A stretch of DNA of 64,000 nt from Burkholderia mayonis. Lineage in GTDB: Bacteria; Pseudomonadota; Gammaproteobacteria; Burkholderiales; Burkholderiaceae. Position 1 is the stretch's first letter; each line of letters begins with the position of its first letter. Where the stretch lies: assembly GCF_001523745.2 (NCBI RefSeq), contig NZ_CP013387.1, forward strand, positions 2,294,001 through 2,358,000, in the 5' to 3' direction. Below are positions 40,586 to 48,711 of this stretch, one piece after another. The notes below the pieces were generated by a model. The model did no database searches. It saw only the letters and a program-made list of their open reading frames with translations, and had not been told where the DNA came from. The position numbers and the translations under genes were made by a program.

Positions 40586-41332
40586 TCAATACATATGCAT
40601 CCCGCCGTTGATCGCGAGATCGGCGCCGGTGACGAACGCCGCATCGTCCGAGCACAGGAATGCGATGAGCGCGGCCACTTCGTCGGGCTTGCCGAGCCGG
40701 CCGACCGGAATCTGCGGAAGAATCTTCGCTTCGAGCACGTCCTGCGGCATCGCTTCGACCATCGCGGTCGCGAGATAGCCGGGCGACACGGTGTTGACCG
40801 TGATCCCGCGCTTCGCCGTCTCGAGCGCGAGCGTCTTCGTGAAGCCGTGGATGCCCGCCTTCGCCGATGCATAGTTCGCCTGACCGAACGCGCCGCGCGA
40901 GCCGTTCACCGAACCGATGTTGACGATGCGTCCGAAGCGCCGCTCGACCATCCCGGCGATGAACTGTTTCGTCACATTGAACATCGCATCGAGATCGGTG
41001 CGCATCACGGTGTCCCAGTCGCCCTTCGTCATCTTCAGGAACGTCGCGTCGCGCGTGATCCCCGCGTTGTTGATCAGCACATCGACCTTGCCGAAATCGG
41101 CGAGCACCTTCTCCGCGCAACGCTCGCACGACTCGTAGTCGGCGACGTCGACACCGTATGCCTTGAAATCGCGCCCGGCGTCGCGCTCGTGCATGAGCCA
41201 CGTCGACACATGATCGTTGCGCTCCGAGTGCGATACCGCCACGGCCATGCCGGCGTCGTGCAGCCGCCTGCTGACCGCCGCGCCCAATCCACCCATACCG
41301 CCCGTCACAAACGCCACGCGTTTTGCTTCCAT
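40586..41332 (-). CDS. phaB: Acetoacetyl-CoA reductase PhaB
   Basis: The 248-residue short-chain dehydrogenase follows PhaB closely: VAFVTGGMGGLGAA (NADP-binding), NNAGITRDATFLKMTKGDWDTV (a PhaB signature), NIGSVNGSRGAFGQANYASAKAG with catalytic Ser/Tyr/Lys, and the C-terminal TGADLAINGGMHMY. It reduces acetoacetyl-CoA to (R)-3-hydroxybutyryl-CoA for polyhydroxybutyrate. AGGAGG precedes the ATG. No phaC or phaA lies next to it; it is divergent from the FNR-type regulator, and an FNR box and a CTGTAGG palindrome lie in the shared spacer, so it is probably a redox-sink paralogue induced at low oxygen. Confidence 0.88.
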   Translation of the reverse strand: MEAKRVAFVTGGMGGLGAAVSRRLHDAGMAVAVSHSERNDHVSTWLMHERDAGRDFKAYGVDVADYESCERCAEKVLADFGKVDVLINNAGITRDATFLKMTKGDWDTVMRTDLDAMFNVTKQFIAGMVERRFGRIVNIGSVNGSRGAFGQANYASAKAGIHGFTKTLALETAKRGITVNTVSPGYLATAMVEAMPQDVLEAKILPQIPVGRLGKPDEVAALIAFLCSDDAAFVTGADLAINGGMHMY

Positions 41333-41568
41333 CACGGCCTCCTGATGAGGTGCCCGGTGCGGCATCGACGCCGCGCCGCGCGGCCGATAGGCAGCATCGC
41401 GCGGTCATGATCCGGGCAGGGGTTGAGAAAAATGCTGCTTGCAGCGCGCCACGAAGAACGCGCGCCGATTCGTATGCGCGGCAACGTGCCGAAACCGGTT
41501 GCCGCGACGCTGCGTGAAACGCTGCAAAGCTACCGCGTTTTACTGTAAGCGCGCACTCACTCGATCCG

Positions 41569-41582
41569 TTGACCTGGGTCAA
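41569..41582. promoter_or_regulatory. FNR-type box TTGACCTGGGTCAA (phaB/fnr spacer)
   Basis: A 5-bp perfect dyad TTGAC/GTCAA with 4-bp spacing, 237 bp upstream of phaB and 424 bp upstream of the FNR-type gene. It fits the FNR/ANR consensus except for C/G in place of T/A at the inner positions, a variant shared by most sites in this island. Confidence 0.7.
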
Positions 41583-41612
41583 ACGGATGCACGGCACGAG
41601 TCCACGCTGCTG

Positions 41613-41632
41613 CTGTAGGAAACGCCCTACAG
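41613..41632. promoter_or_regulatory. Palindrome CTGTAGG-N6-CCTACAG
   Basis: Perfect 7-bp arms with a 6-bp spacer, 31 bp from the FNR box in the same spacer. The motif reappears as several TTTCCTAC / GTAGGAAA sites at 47.04-47.16 kb, suggesting a second regulator of the island. Confidence 0.55.
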
Positions 41633-42005
41633 CGCTACGCTGATGCTTACCCGATCTTCAACGTTCGCCGATTTCGATGCCGCAGTTTGCGTTCCATACT
41701 GGCAACCATAGGGGCGGTCCGTCGATGATCGCTCCGACCCGCGTTTCGTCGACTATGCTCATAGCGGGCAGGCTTGCCTCAGCCGATTCGGTCATCGCAA
41801 CGAAACGGCGGATTGCGCACGATGACATGCGAGCCGAGCTCCCGGACGTCAGTCTCAGCGGTTTGCACACATCGTCCGGCATGCCGTGCGACGCATGTCG
41901 ATCGCTTCGTCGACGCCGTCGCGCAATGCGGCGCTTCGTGCCGCGCCACGTCGCAGCGATCCTCGATCGTGCCAATCGAGCGTCGCCGCATGAAAGGAGC
42001 CGATT

Positions 42006-42788
42006 ATGCTGACCGCCTCAGTCAATGAAGTTGCGCCTTCCGTCGTGCCGCAACGATCCGTGTTCCCGTTGCATCCCGTCGCGGCCAACGACGCGCCGAA
42101 GCAGCCAGCGATCCGCTGTTCGACCTGTGCGATACGCGACGTATGCATGCCGGCCGGTCTCACGCCGAGCGAGTTCGCTCGTCTCGACGCGATGGTGTGC
42201 ACGACGCGCCACGTCAAACGCGGTGAAGCATTGTTTCGCACGCACGACACGTTCCAGAGCATCTATGCGGTACGCACCGGTTCGTTCAAGACGGTCGTCA
42301 TGCACCGCGACGGCCGCGAGCAGGTGACGGGCTTCCAGATCGTCGGCGAGACGCTCGGCCTCGACGGCGTGTGCGGTGGCCGCCACAACAGCGACGCGAT
42401 CGCGCTCGAGGACAGCACCGTCTGCATCATTCCATTCGCGCAGCTCGAAGCCGTCTGCCGCGAAGTGAAGCCGATGCAGCACCACGTCCATCAGCTGATG
42501 AGCGGCGAGATCGTCCGCGAATCGAGCCTGATGATGCTGCTCGGGACGATGACGGCCGAGCAGCGCGTCGCCGCGTTCCTGCTCAACATTTCCGAGCGAT
42601 TCCAGAAACGCGGCTATTCGGCGTCGGAGTTCAATCTGCGGATGACGCGCGAGGAGATCGGCTGCTATCTCGGCATGAAGCTCGAGACCGTCAGCCGGAT
42701 GCTGTCGAAGTTCCAGCGCGACAAGTTGATCGCGCCGCGCGGCAAGCAGATCCGCATCACCGATCCACAGGGGCTCGCGCGCGTGTGA
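42006..42788 (+). CDS. fnr: FNR/ANR-type oxygen-sensing transcription regulator
   Basis: The 260-residue Crp-Fnr protein has the four cluster ligands of an oxygen-labile [4Fe-4S] FNR: C38, C41 and C47 (C-x2-C-x5-C) and C123 (GVCGG). The cyclic-nucleotide-like barrel is followed by a dimer helix and a helix-turn-helix with recognition helix MKLETVSRML, whose E-x2-SR matches FNR and predicts TTGAT/TTGAC half-sites. AAGGAG precedes the ATG. It lies at the left edge of a run of genes fronted by such sites, so it is the probable regulator of this island. Other FNR paralogues may exist elsewhere in the genome. Confidence 0.9.
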   Translation: MLTASVNEVAPSVVPQRSVFPLHPVAANDAPKQPAIRCSTCAIRDVCMPAGLTPSEFARLDAMVCTTRHVKRGEALFRTHDTFQSIYAVRTGSFKTVVMHRDGREQVTGFQIVGETLGLDGVCGGRHNSDAIALEDSTVCIIPFAQLEAVCREVKPMQHHVHQLMSGEIVRESSLMMLLGTMTAEQRVAAFLLNISERFQKRGYSASEFNLRMTREEIGCYLGMKLETVSRMLSKFQRDKLIAPRGKQIRITDPQGLARV

Positions 42789-42920
42789 CGCATCGCGGGC
42801 GCGATGCACGGCGCGTCATGAACGCGCCGGCTGCATGGCGGGCCGCACGCCATCTCCGAAGCGGCCGCTTGCGGGCCGCGCGCGTCCACGCGAACCCGCG
42901 CGCCGCGCGTCGATGCTCCC

Positions 42921-43907
42921 TCAGCGCGTCGTCAGCACCGCCGCGCCCGTCAGGCGCCCCGAGCGCAGATCGTCGAGCGCCTGGTTCGCCTGCGTGAGCG
43001 GATACGGCGTCGCCTCGACTTCGAGCTGCACGTCGTTCGCAATCCGCATGAACTCCGCCGCGTCGTCGCGCGTCAGATTCGCGACCGACACGATCCGCCG
43101 TTCTCCCCACAACAGGTCGTACGAAAACGACGGAATGTCCGACATGTGGATCCCGCCGCAAACGACGATGCCGCCTTTCACGACCGCCGCGAGCGCGGCC
43201 GGCACGAGCGCGCCGACCGAGGCGAAAATCAACGCGGCGTCGAGCGGCTCCGGCGCGGTTTCGTCGCTGCCGCCCGCCCATGCCGCGCCGAGCCGGCGCG
43301 CGAGCCGCTGCGCAGCGCTATCGCCCGGCCGCGTGAATGCGTAGACGGAGCGCCCCTGGAAACGCGCGATCTGCGCGACGAGATGCGCGGCCGCGCCGAA
43401 GCCGTACAGGCCGATGCGGCGCGCGGGGCCCGCCATCTTCAGCGCCCGATAGCCGATGAGGCCCGCGCACAGCAGCGGCGCCGCGTGGATGTCGTCGTAG
43501 CGGCGCGGCAGGTGCACGCAGTAGCGCGCATCGGCGACCGCGCGCTCCGCATAGCCGCCGTCGATCGTGTAGCCGGTGAAGCCCGGTGCGTCGCACAGGT
43601 TCTCGCGGCCGCTCGTGCAATACGCGCAGTGCCCGCACGTGCGGCCGAGCCACGGCACGCCGACGCGATCGCCGATCGCGAAGCCCGCCGCGCCCGCGCC
43701 GAGCGCGGCGACCGCGCCGACGATCTCGTGCCCCGGGATCACCGGCCGCTTCGGATCGCGCAGGTCGCCGTCGATGACATGCAGATCGGTCCGGCACACG
43801 CCGCACGCGTGCACGTCGATCAGCAACTGCCCCGCCGTCGGAACCGGGTCCGGCAGCTCCGCTTCGCGCAGCCGCGGCGCGCCGCCGTCGAACACCATCG
43901 CGCGCAT
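42921..43907 (-). CDS. Zinc-dependent alcohol dehydrogenase (MDR family)
   Basis: The 328-residue medium-chain dehydrogenase has the catalytic zinc site (CGVCRTDLHV; GHEIVG), the structural zinc site with four cysteines (CGHCAYCTSGRENLC), and a shortened Rossmann domain (GLYGFGAAAHLVAQIA). The GFGAAAH nucleotide motif differs from the usual GxGxxG in classical ADHs and is seen in a branch often annotated AdhA/AdhP-like. ATG 43907 is preferred over a TTG two codons up. It lies downstream of, and overlaps the spacer with, the DUF3562 gene, itself fronted by an FNR box, so the two may form a low-oxygen operon for aldehyde/alcohol redox balance. Confidence 0.87.
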   Translation of the reverse strand: MRAMVFDGGAPRLREAELPDPVPTAGQLLIDVHACGVCRTDLHVIDGDLRDPKRPVIPGHEIVGAVAALGAGAAGFAIGDRVGVPWLGRTCGHCAYCTSGRENLCDAPGFTGYTIDGGYAERAVADARYCVHLPRRYDDIHAAPLLCAGLIGYRALKMAGPARRIGLYGFGAAAHLVAQIARFQGRSVYAFTRPGDSAAQRLARRLGAAWAGGSDETAPEPLDAALIFASVGALVPAALAAVVKGGIVVCGGIHMSDIPSFSYDLLWGERRIVSVANLTRDDAAEFMRIANDVQLEVEATPYPLTQANQALDDLRSGRLTGAAVLTTR

Positions 43908-43909
43908 CG

Positions 43910-44137
43910 TCAACGCACTCCCAGGCGCCGCGTGTGCATGTCGTCCGCCGCGTGCGCGGGCAACGCGATGCGATCGCGCACGCGGCGGATCGCGATCACG
44001 CGCAGATAGTCGTAGACGCGCGCGCCATCCGCAAGGCGCGTGATTTCGTCATCGAGCATGTGCATCAACGCTCTCTCCGTGATCGAGCGGCGCTGCGCGG
44101 CGGCGAGCAGCGAGTCGTAAAGCGTGTCCTGGTGCAT
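43910..44137 (-). CDS. DUF3562-like small protein
   Basis: The 75-residue protein (LYDSLLAAAQRRSITERALMHMLDDEITRL, then ARVYDYLRVIAIRRVRDRI) looks like a DUF3562-type small helical protein; function unknown. AGGA precedes the ATG. It abuts the alcohol dehydrogenase gene (stop at 43910, next ATG at 43907), so the two are surely cotranscribed. An FNR box is centred about 90 bp upstream of its start. Confidence 0.75.
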   Translation of the reverse strand: MHQDTLYDSLLAAAQRRSITERALMHMLDDEITRLADGARVYDYLRVIAIRRVRDRIALPAHAADDMHTRRLGVR

Positions 44138-44220
44138 GCGTGTTCCTGTCCGTTGTCGAACCCGACGATTCCAGCGTAGACGCATCGTCATCGATTGAAA
44201 CCCGGCGTCGCGGGCTCGGC

Positions 44221-44234
44221 TTGACTTGCATCAA
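44221..44234. promoter_or_regulatory. FNR-type box TTGACTTGCATCAA
   Basis: Centred about 90 bp upstream of the DUF3562 gene (minus strand). With the site at -41.5 the transcript would start near 44186, leaving a roughly 49-base leader. Confidence 0.7.
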
Positions 44235-44346
44235 GCGTCGTCGGTTCGCCGCCGCGCATGGCCGCGCCGCTGCCGCAGCGCCGCATGATTCACGCCCCTC
44301 CGGCGTGCCTGGAGCGACGATCTTCAGCGCCTATGCCCCGACCCCG

Positions 44347-44360
44347 TTGACCTGCGTCAA
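44347..44360. promoter_or_regulatory. FNR-type box TTGACCTGCGTCAA
   Basis: Perfect TTGAC/GTCAA dyad centred 64 bp upstream of the cytochrome c start on the plus strand. A class II position (-41.5) would put transcription start at about 44395, 23 bp before the ATG. Confidence 0.8.
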
Positions 44361-44417
44361 CGGTCGCTCGCGCTCGCCGCTTAGACTCGAAACAAGCGTC
44401 CGATCGAGGGTTGCGCC

Positions 44418-44765
44418 ATGACGAACAGTCTGCCGAATTTCGCGCTCGCGTGCATGCTGAGCGCGGTCTGCATGGTCGCGGCCGACGCCGCCGGCGCGCA
44501 GGTGCGCGAGCCGACCGAGCTCGTCGACCAGCAGCATTGCATGTTCTGCCATGCGCCGAACATGCCGTTCCTCGCGCCGTCGTTCCATCAGATCGCGGAA
44601 CGCTATCGCGACGTGCCGAATGCCGCCGAGATGCTCGAGCAGAAACTGCGTCGCGGCGGGCGCGCACACTGGGGCGATACGCCGATGCCGACCGCCCCGG
44701 AACGCGACGGCCCGCTTTCGAGCGAAGACGCGCATACTTTGATTCAATGGGTCATGAGCCAGTAG
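44418..44765 (+). CDS. Small monohaem cytochrome c (periplasmic)
   Basis: The 115-residue protein has an N-terminal signal sequence (about 1-28, cut near AGA-QV), one haem-binding motif CMFCH (C41, C44, H45) and a probable methionine axial ligand M90 in GDTPMP, the plan of class I c551/c552-type electron carriers. It would work in the periplasm as an electron shuttle, plausibly for a high-affinity oxidase or an alternative acceptor at low oxygen, as its promoter has a well-placed FNR box. It is followed 35 bp later by a gene of unknown function. Confidence 0.87.
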   Translation: MTNSLPNFALACMLSAVCMVAADAAGAQVREPTELVDQQHCMFCHAPNMPFLAPSFHQIAERYRDVPNAAEMLEQKLRRGGRAHWGDTPMPTAPERDGPLSSEDAHTLIQWVMSQ

Positions 44766-44800
44766 CGCGGCGTCGCCGCGCAATTTGCAAGGAGTCAGTC

Positions 44801-45175
44801 GTGCGCATCACCATTCATCTCGATACGTTCGCGTCCACCGATCCGGCCTCCTACGCGATCCTGTGGATCGACACGGCGGAGCACAAATGGTCGCGCGAAG
44901 GCCATGCGGGCGTCGAACTGCCCGAGTGGGGCAACATCGTCTGCCAGAGCGGCACGACCCGCGTGACGAGCGCCGACGGCACGCATTCGCTGTGCGTGCT
45001 CGAAGGCCTCGATCTCGGCGCGAAGCAACGTCCGTCCGAAGGCGAGACGGGCGCGGCCCGCTGGTATCGGCATGCGCATCACGCGCCCATCGTCGGCGAA
45101 TGGCACGTGCAATGCGTCGACGAAACTGTCGCGCCCGCCGAGCACGAATTGTTCACGGGGCGCGAGGAGTCCTGA
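44801..45175 (+). CDS. Hypothetical protein, 124 residues, downstream of cytochrome c
   Basis: I do not recognise this family. The GTG start is set by AAGGAG 9 bp upstream. Codon use is typical of the genome. The protein is rich in tryptophan (LWIDTAEHKW, PEWGNIV, ARWYRHAHHAP, GEWHVQ) and histidine (RHAHHAP), with no signal peptide or membrane segment, so it should be cytoplasmic; the HAHH segment may bind metal. Spacing to the cytochrome c gene (35 bp) suggests one FNR-driven transcript. Confidence 0.7.
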   Translation: MRITIHLDTFASTDPASYAILWIDTAEHKWSREGHAGVELPEWGNIVCQSGTTRVTSADGTHSLCVLEGLDLGAKQRPSEGETGAARWYRHAHHAPIVGEWHVQCVDETVAPAEHELFTGREES

Positions 45176-45384
45176 GCGGATGGCGTGGCGTGCGCGGGCG
45201 TCGTCGGTCGACGCGCGCCCCGGGGCGACCGGGTCTGACGCGTTCATCGAATTTGTCGAATCGATTGTTCTCCGATTCACCGGCCCATCCGCCCGCAGAA
45301 TCGCAGCTCCGATCGTTCACCGTTTCAATCACTTTCCGGTTCGCCGGCCAGTTCGCTCGCCGATTCGCTCGATTCGCTCGACCC

Positions 45385-45684
45385 TCAGGCGAACGTCGCA
45401 GCGAGCTCCCGCTCGGCGGCATCGAATGCGTTCCGGATCGCCGCGAGCGGATCGGCGCCCATCATGTGCGGAATCGGCTTCAATTCGTAGTCGCGCGTGA
45501 TCAGATCGAGGCGGACGTCGTACGTCGGATCCGAGGTGCCGGCGCCAAGCGCCTCGATCGCGAGGTGGCAACCGGCGAGGCGCGCGCTGTATCGCTCCAG
45601 ACGGATCAGTTGGATGCTCGCCTCGGCTTCGAGTTGCGCTGATCCGGCAAAGCCGAAATAGGCGATCTGCATTCCAATTCCCAT
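45385..45684 (-). CDS. HPF/RaiA-like ribosome-associated protein
   Basis: The 99-residue protein resembles the short hibernation-promoting factor family: a beta-strand start (MQIAYFGFAGS), a helix ending LIRLERYSARLAGCHLAIEAL, then DVRLDLITRDYELKPI and a helix DPLAAIRNAFDAAERELA. The match is of pattern rather than strong identity, and the conserved basic patch of classical HPF is weaker. If correct it would bind and silence ribosomes during anoxic dormancy. GGGGAG is 8 bp from ATG 45684; a second ATG at 45672 is also possible. An FNR box lies 118 bp upstream. Confidence 0.68.
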   Translation of the reverse strand: MGIGMQIAYFGFAGSAQLEAEASIQLIRLERYSARLAGCHLAIEALGAGTSDPTYDVRLDLITRDYELKPIPHMMGADPLAAIRNAFDAAERELAATFA

Positions 45685-45801
45685 GATCCTTTCTCCCCTG
45701 GCGCTCTTACGGCAAAGCGCAATGACGTGCCAGAGCGATAAGTATTGCGTCCATCCTCGGGGCGCTTGATTAGCATCTTCCGGTTCTTCGACCGGCGCCG
45801 C

Positions 45802-45815
45802 TTGACATGTGTCAA
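45802..45815. promoter_or_regulatory. FNR-type box TTGACATGTGTCAA
   Basis: Perfect dyad 118-131 bp upstream of the HPF-like gene (minus strand). A class II promoter here would start transcription near 45767. Confidence 0.75.
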
Positions 45816-45955
45816 GCGTGAGGCCGATATCGGATGCCCAGCTCACCGGTGGTCCGATGCGCGTCGAGTTCACGTCGAGTTCACGTCGAGTTCGCATCGA
45901 CTTCACGGCGGCGCCGCGCAGCCGCGCATCGTCACACCGGCTTTGTCGAGCCGCG

Positions 45956-45969
45956 TTGACCGCGATCAA
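45956..45969. promoter_or_regulatory. FNR-type box TTGACCGCGATCAA
   Basis: Site centred about 70 bp upstream of the LOG-family gene on the plus strand. Together with the site at 45802 it gives each of the two divergent genes its own FNR box. Confidence 0.75.
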
Positions 45970-46031
45970 TCGGTGCGCACCGAACCGGCTTAACGTGGTG
46001 TCGATCCGACTTTCCGCCTCTGGACAGCGCG

Positions 46032-46973
46032 ATGAAAAAACCGACGACTCCACGCGTGAAGCGGCGCTCGGCTTCCGCCGCACGCGCCACCGGACGTCGC
46101 ACGCCGCTGCGCCGCACACACGCCGCGCCGAAGCGCCGCCCGCCGCTGTCGGCCGCCGTCGAGCGGCTCGTGTCGAGCCCGACGTACCGGCAGGCAGACG
46201 AAGACCTCACGTTCCTCCAGCGTCCCGAGATGTGCGGCGTGCGGCTGCAGCTCGATTATTGGAAGACCGAGGAAACGCTGCAGCGCTTCGGGATCAGCGA
46301 TACGGTCGTCGTCTACGGCAGCACGCGGATCGTCGCGCCCGCCGTCGCGCGCGCCCGGCTCGCCGACGCTCAGCACCGGCTCGCCGCGCATCCGAGCGAT
46401 CCCGAGCGGCGGCATGCGGTCCGGGTCGCGGTGCGTCTGCTCGAGCGCAGCCAATACTACGGCGTCGCGCGCGATCTCGGCCGGCTCGTCGGCGAGACCG
46501 CACGCTCGCCGCATCCGCGCCGCCTCACGATCATCACGGGCGGCGGCCCAGGCATCATGGAAGCCGCGAATCGCGGCGCGCACGAAACGGGCGCACCCAG
46601 CATCGGGCTCAACATCACGCTGCCGCGCGAGCAATTCCCCAACCCTTACGTGACGCCGGAGCTGTGCTTTCGCTTCCACTATTTCGCGATCCGCAAGCTG
46701 CACCTGCTCGAACGCGCGAAAGCCGCCGTGTTCTTTCCCGGCGGCTACGGCACCTGCGACGAACTGTTCGAAGTACTGACGCTCCTGCAGACCCGCAAGA
46801 TCGCGCCCTTGCCTGTCGTGCTGGTCGGCCGCACGTTCTGGCGAGCTGCGGTCGATTTCGCGTTTCTCGTCGACGAAGGGATGATCGATCCGCGCGACGC
46901 CGAGCTGTTCCGATTCTGCGAAACCGCCGACGAGGTCTGGGCGGCGATCGGCGGTCCGCATCGTCCCGCGTGA
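46032..46973 (+). CDS. LOG-family protein (putative nucleotide 5'-monophosphate phosphoribohydrolase)
   Basis: The 313-residue protein has an arginine-rich N-terminal tail of about 35 residues, then the Rossmann-like LOG fold with TVVVYGSTR, the GGGPGIMEAANRGA block and the active-site PGGYGTCDELFE motif. LOG proteins remove ribose-5-phosphate from nucleotides (cytokinin activation in plants; a nucleosidase role in bacteria such as PpnN). The fronting FNR box suggests low-oxygen induction, perhaps for nucleotide salvage in non-growing cells. No strong ribosome binding site. Confidence 0.85.
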   Translation: MKKPTTPRVKRRSASAARATGRRTPLRRTHAAPKRRPPLSAAVERLVSSPTYRQADEDLTFLQRPEMCGVRLQLDYWKTEETLQRFGISDTVVVYGSTRIVAPAVARARLADAQHRLAAHPSDPERRHAVRVAVRLLERSQYYGVARDLGRLVGETARSPHPRRLTIITGGGPGIMEAANRGAHETGAPSIGLNITLPREQFPNPYVTPELCFRFHYFAIRKLHLLERAKAAVFFPGGYGTCDELFEVLTLLQTRKIAPLPVVLVGRTFWRAAVDFAFLVDEGMIDPRDAELFRFCETADEVWAAIGGPHRPA

Positions 46974-47044
46974 GCACGCACGGCCTGTATTCAGGGTTCG
47001 CACGTAAGGCGTTTCCGCATCCGCGTCCGATCTCGCGGGTTCTT

Positions 47045-47150
47045 CCCTAGGGCGCTTTCCTACGCCGATGAAAGCACGCCACCGGTTGTAGGAAAACACC
47101 GATAGGTCCGCCGCATTTCCTACGAAAAGCTCGGTGTGCGCTGCTAGGAA
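47045..47150. promoter_or_regulatory. Cluster of TTTCCTAC / GTAGGAAA sites
   Basis: Within about 105 bp: CTAGGGCGCTTTCCTAC (47048-47064), GTAGGAAAACACC (47088-47100), ATTTCCTAC (47115-47123) and CTAGGAACGCACC (47143-47155). The first is nearly the palindrome at 41613-41632 with one extra base. The sites precede the small gene at 47237, whose spacer lacks an FNR box. Confidence 0.5.
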
Positions 47151-47236
47151 CGCACCGCGTGCCGCCCGATACTGTCATTGCAGGCACGCATCTCGCGACG
47201 CATGCAAGAACGCTCCACCGCAATCAGGAGGCCGCC

Positions 47237-47515
47237 ATGTCATACCAAGCCGCCTACACCGAATCGAGCCACCTCGCTTATGACCGGGACGAAGCTGCGC
47301 CCGCCGCCGCATCGGGGGGCGCCGCGCGGCCGCGGCAGGCGGCGTCCGCCGACCGGGCCGACGCGCTGCTCGCGCTCGCGCGCGAAGCGGGGATGCTCGT
47401 CACGCTCGACGGGCAGATCGGCCGCGAACGCTATCAGAGCGTTGCAGGCTCCCTCGCATCGCTGATGCGCTTCGCGAACGCACTCGAACAATCGCTGCTC
47501 GACGGAGACCGCTGA
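47237..47515 (+). CDS. Hypothetical protein, 92 residues
   Basis: Not a family I know. AGGAGG at 47226-47231 fixes the ATG. The N-terminal 45 residues are alanine-, glycine- and proline-rich and probably disordered; the C-terminal half (ADALLALAREAGMLVTLDGQIGRERYQSVAGSLASLMRFANALEQSLL) is predicted helical and has typical codon use. No membrane segment. It is preceded by the TTTCCTAC site cluster, and so probably belongs to the low-oxygen island through a regulator other than FNR. Confidence 0.7.
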   Translation: MSYQAAYTESSHLAYDRDEAAPAAASGGAARPRQAASADRADALLALAREAGMLVTLDGQIGRERYQSVAGSLASLMRFANALEQSLLDGDR

Positions 47516-47972
47516 CATGCTCGCCTGCGCCAATCCGGCGTGCTGCTCGCGGTGTCGCGGCGTGCGTGTTCCGCGCGCGGCAGCCGCCCGTGCCCGCAGC
47601 CGCCGCAGCAATTCCGCATCGCGCCGCTACGCGTCCGGCTGCCGTTAGCCCGACCGCTCGTGCGGCTTCGTTTCGTCCGACCGCCTTCGCTTCAGCTTTC
47701 GTCTTTGTTCGTTTTCGTCTCGCGAGCCATGCGCAGCCTCATCCTCCCGCACGCTCGCGCGCGTCTTTTCTTTCGACTCGATCGTTCGTGAATCCGCACG
47801 CCGGGCAACGGCCGGCGGCGGCGTGCGCGCTGCGCGCGTCACGGCGCGTCGTTCGCATCGCGTTTGCCGCACGGCGCGCTTCCAATATTGCGCGTGATAG
47901 CCGGTGCGGCGCATCAAAAACCACGCACACGCAACGCGCGCACCCCGTCCGCGCCGCCCGGCATCGCTTCCG
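47516..47972. other. Spacer, about 0.45 kb, no gene seen
   Basis: Between the 92-residue protein and the convergent BON gene. Short frames are proline/arginine-rich with poor codon bias. I see no terminator with a clear U-tract. Confidence 0.45.
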
Positions 47973-48623
47973 TCACTCGACGACCAGATCGTCGACGACC
48001 GCCCGCACGCCGCGCATCGACCACGCGGCGCCACGCGCGACCGCACGCTCCGCATACGAGCCGACCTTGCCCGTCAGCGTGACGGTGCCGTCCTTGACCG
48101 TCACGTCGATGTGCTTCGCCTCGCGCTCCGCATGGCGCTGCATCGCGCGCCGGATGCCGCCCGCGATCTCGTCGGCGCTGACGTCGCCGAGAATCGCGAT
48201 CTCATTCGTCACGCCGGTCACGCCGCGCATCTGCGCGATCGCGCGGACCGCGACGTGGCTCTGATACGCCCAGTCGACCTTGCCCGACAACGTCACCCAG
48301 CCCGATTCGACCTGCACCTGGACGGCCGCGTCGTGCAGCCCCACGGTCCAGTGCAGGATCGACCGCACGGCGTCGGCGATCTCTTCGTCGGAGCGGACAT
48401 CGTCTTGCGGCAGCCGCACCTGCACGTCGACGACGACCGCCCGCACGCCCGCGATCCGGTTCGCCGCCTTCTCGGCCGCGAGCTTTTCCGCGTAGCTCGA
48501 CGGATGGCCCGTCAACGTGACGATGTGCCCCGCGACGTCGACGTTGAAATGTGTGACGTCGATCATCGGATTGCCCGTCAGTTCCTCCTCGACTTCCTGC
48601 TTGATCTGCCTGTCGGTTTTCAT
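47973..48623 (-). CDS. Triple BON-domain protein
   Basis: The 216-residue protein is three BON domains in a row (about 1-68, 76-145 and 150-216), each with the V-x-V-x-x-G-x-V-x-L-x-G core (HIVTLTGHP, GWVTLSGKV, GTVTLTGKV). It has no signal peptide, so unlike OsmY it is probably cytoplasmic; BON domains bind phospholipid or support envelope integrity. The start follows GGAG. An FNR-type site (48698-48711) is centred about 82 bp upstream, and such cytoplasmic multi-BON proteins are typical of low-oxygen and stress clusters. Confidence 0.88.
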   Translation of the reverse strand: MKTDRQIKQEVEEELTGNPMIDVTHFNVDVAGHIVTLTGHPSSYAEKLAAEKAANRIAGVRAVVVDVQVRLPQDDVRSDEEIADAVRSILHWTVGLHDAAVQVQVESGWVTLSGKVDWAYQSHVAVRAIAQMRGVTGVTNEIAILGDVSADEIAGGIRRAMQRHAEREAKHIDVTVKDGTVTLTGKVGSYAERAVARGAAWSMRGVRAVVDDLVVE

Positions 48624-48697
48624 CGCTCGCTCCACCTGAAAACACGGCGCGAATCCGCCGCTTCGGAACAGCTTTGCATACGCGCGACACGAGATTT

Positions 48698-48711
48698 CTG
48701 ATGCACGTCAA
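48698..48711. promoter_or_regulatory. FNR-type box CTGATGCACGTCAA
   Basis: One mismatch to TTGAT-N4-GTCAA. Centred about 82 bp upstream of the BON gene (minus strand). The core TGATGCACGTCAA is identical to that of the site at 49338. Confidence 0.6.

Noticed and set aside
38787..41597. A 936-codon minus-strand frame opposite the beta-CASP gene and through phaB
   Set aside because: Shadow frame; composition is Arg/Ala/His-rich, and the real genes explain the region.
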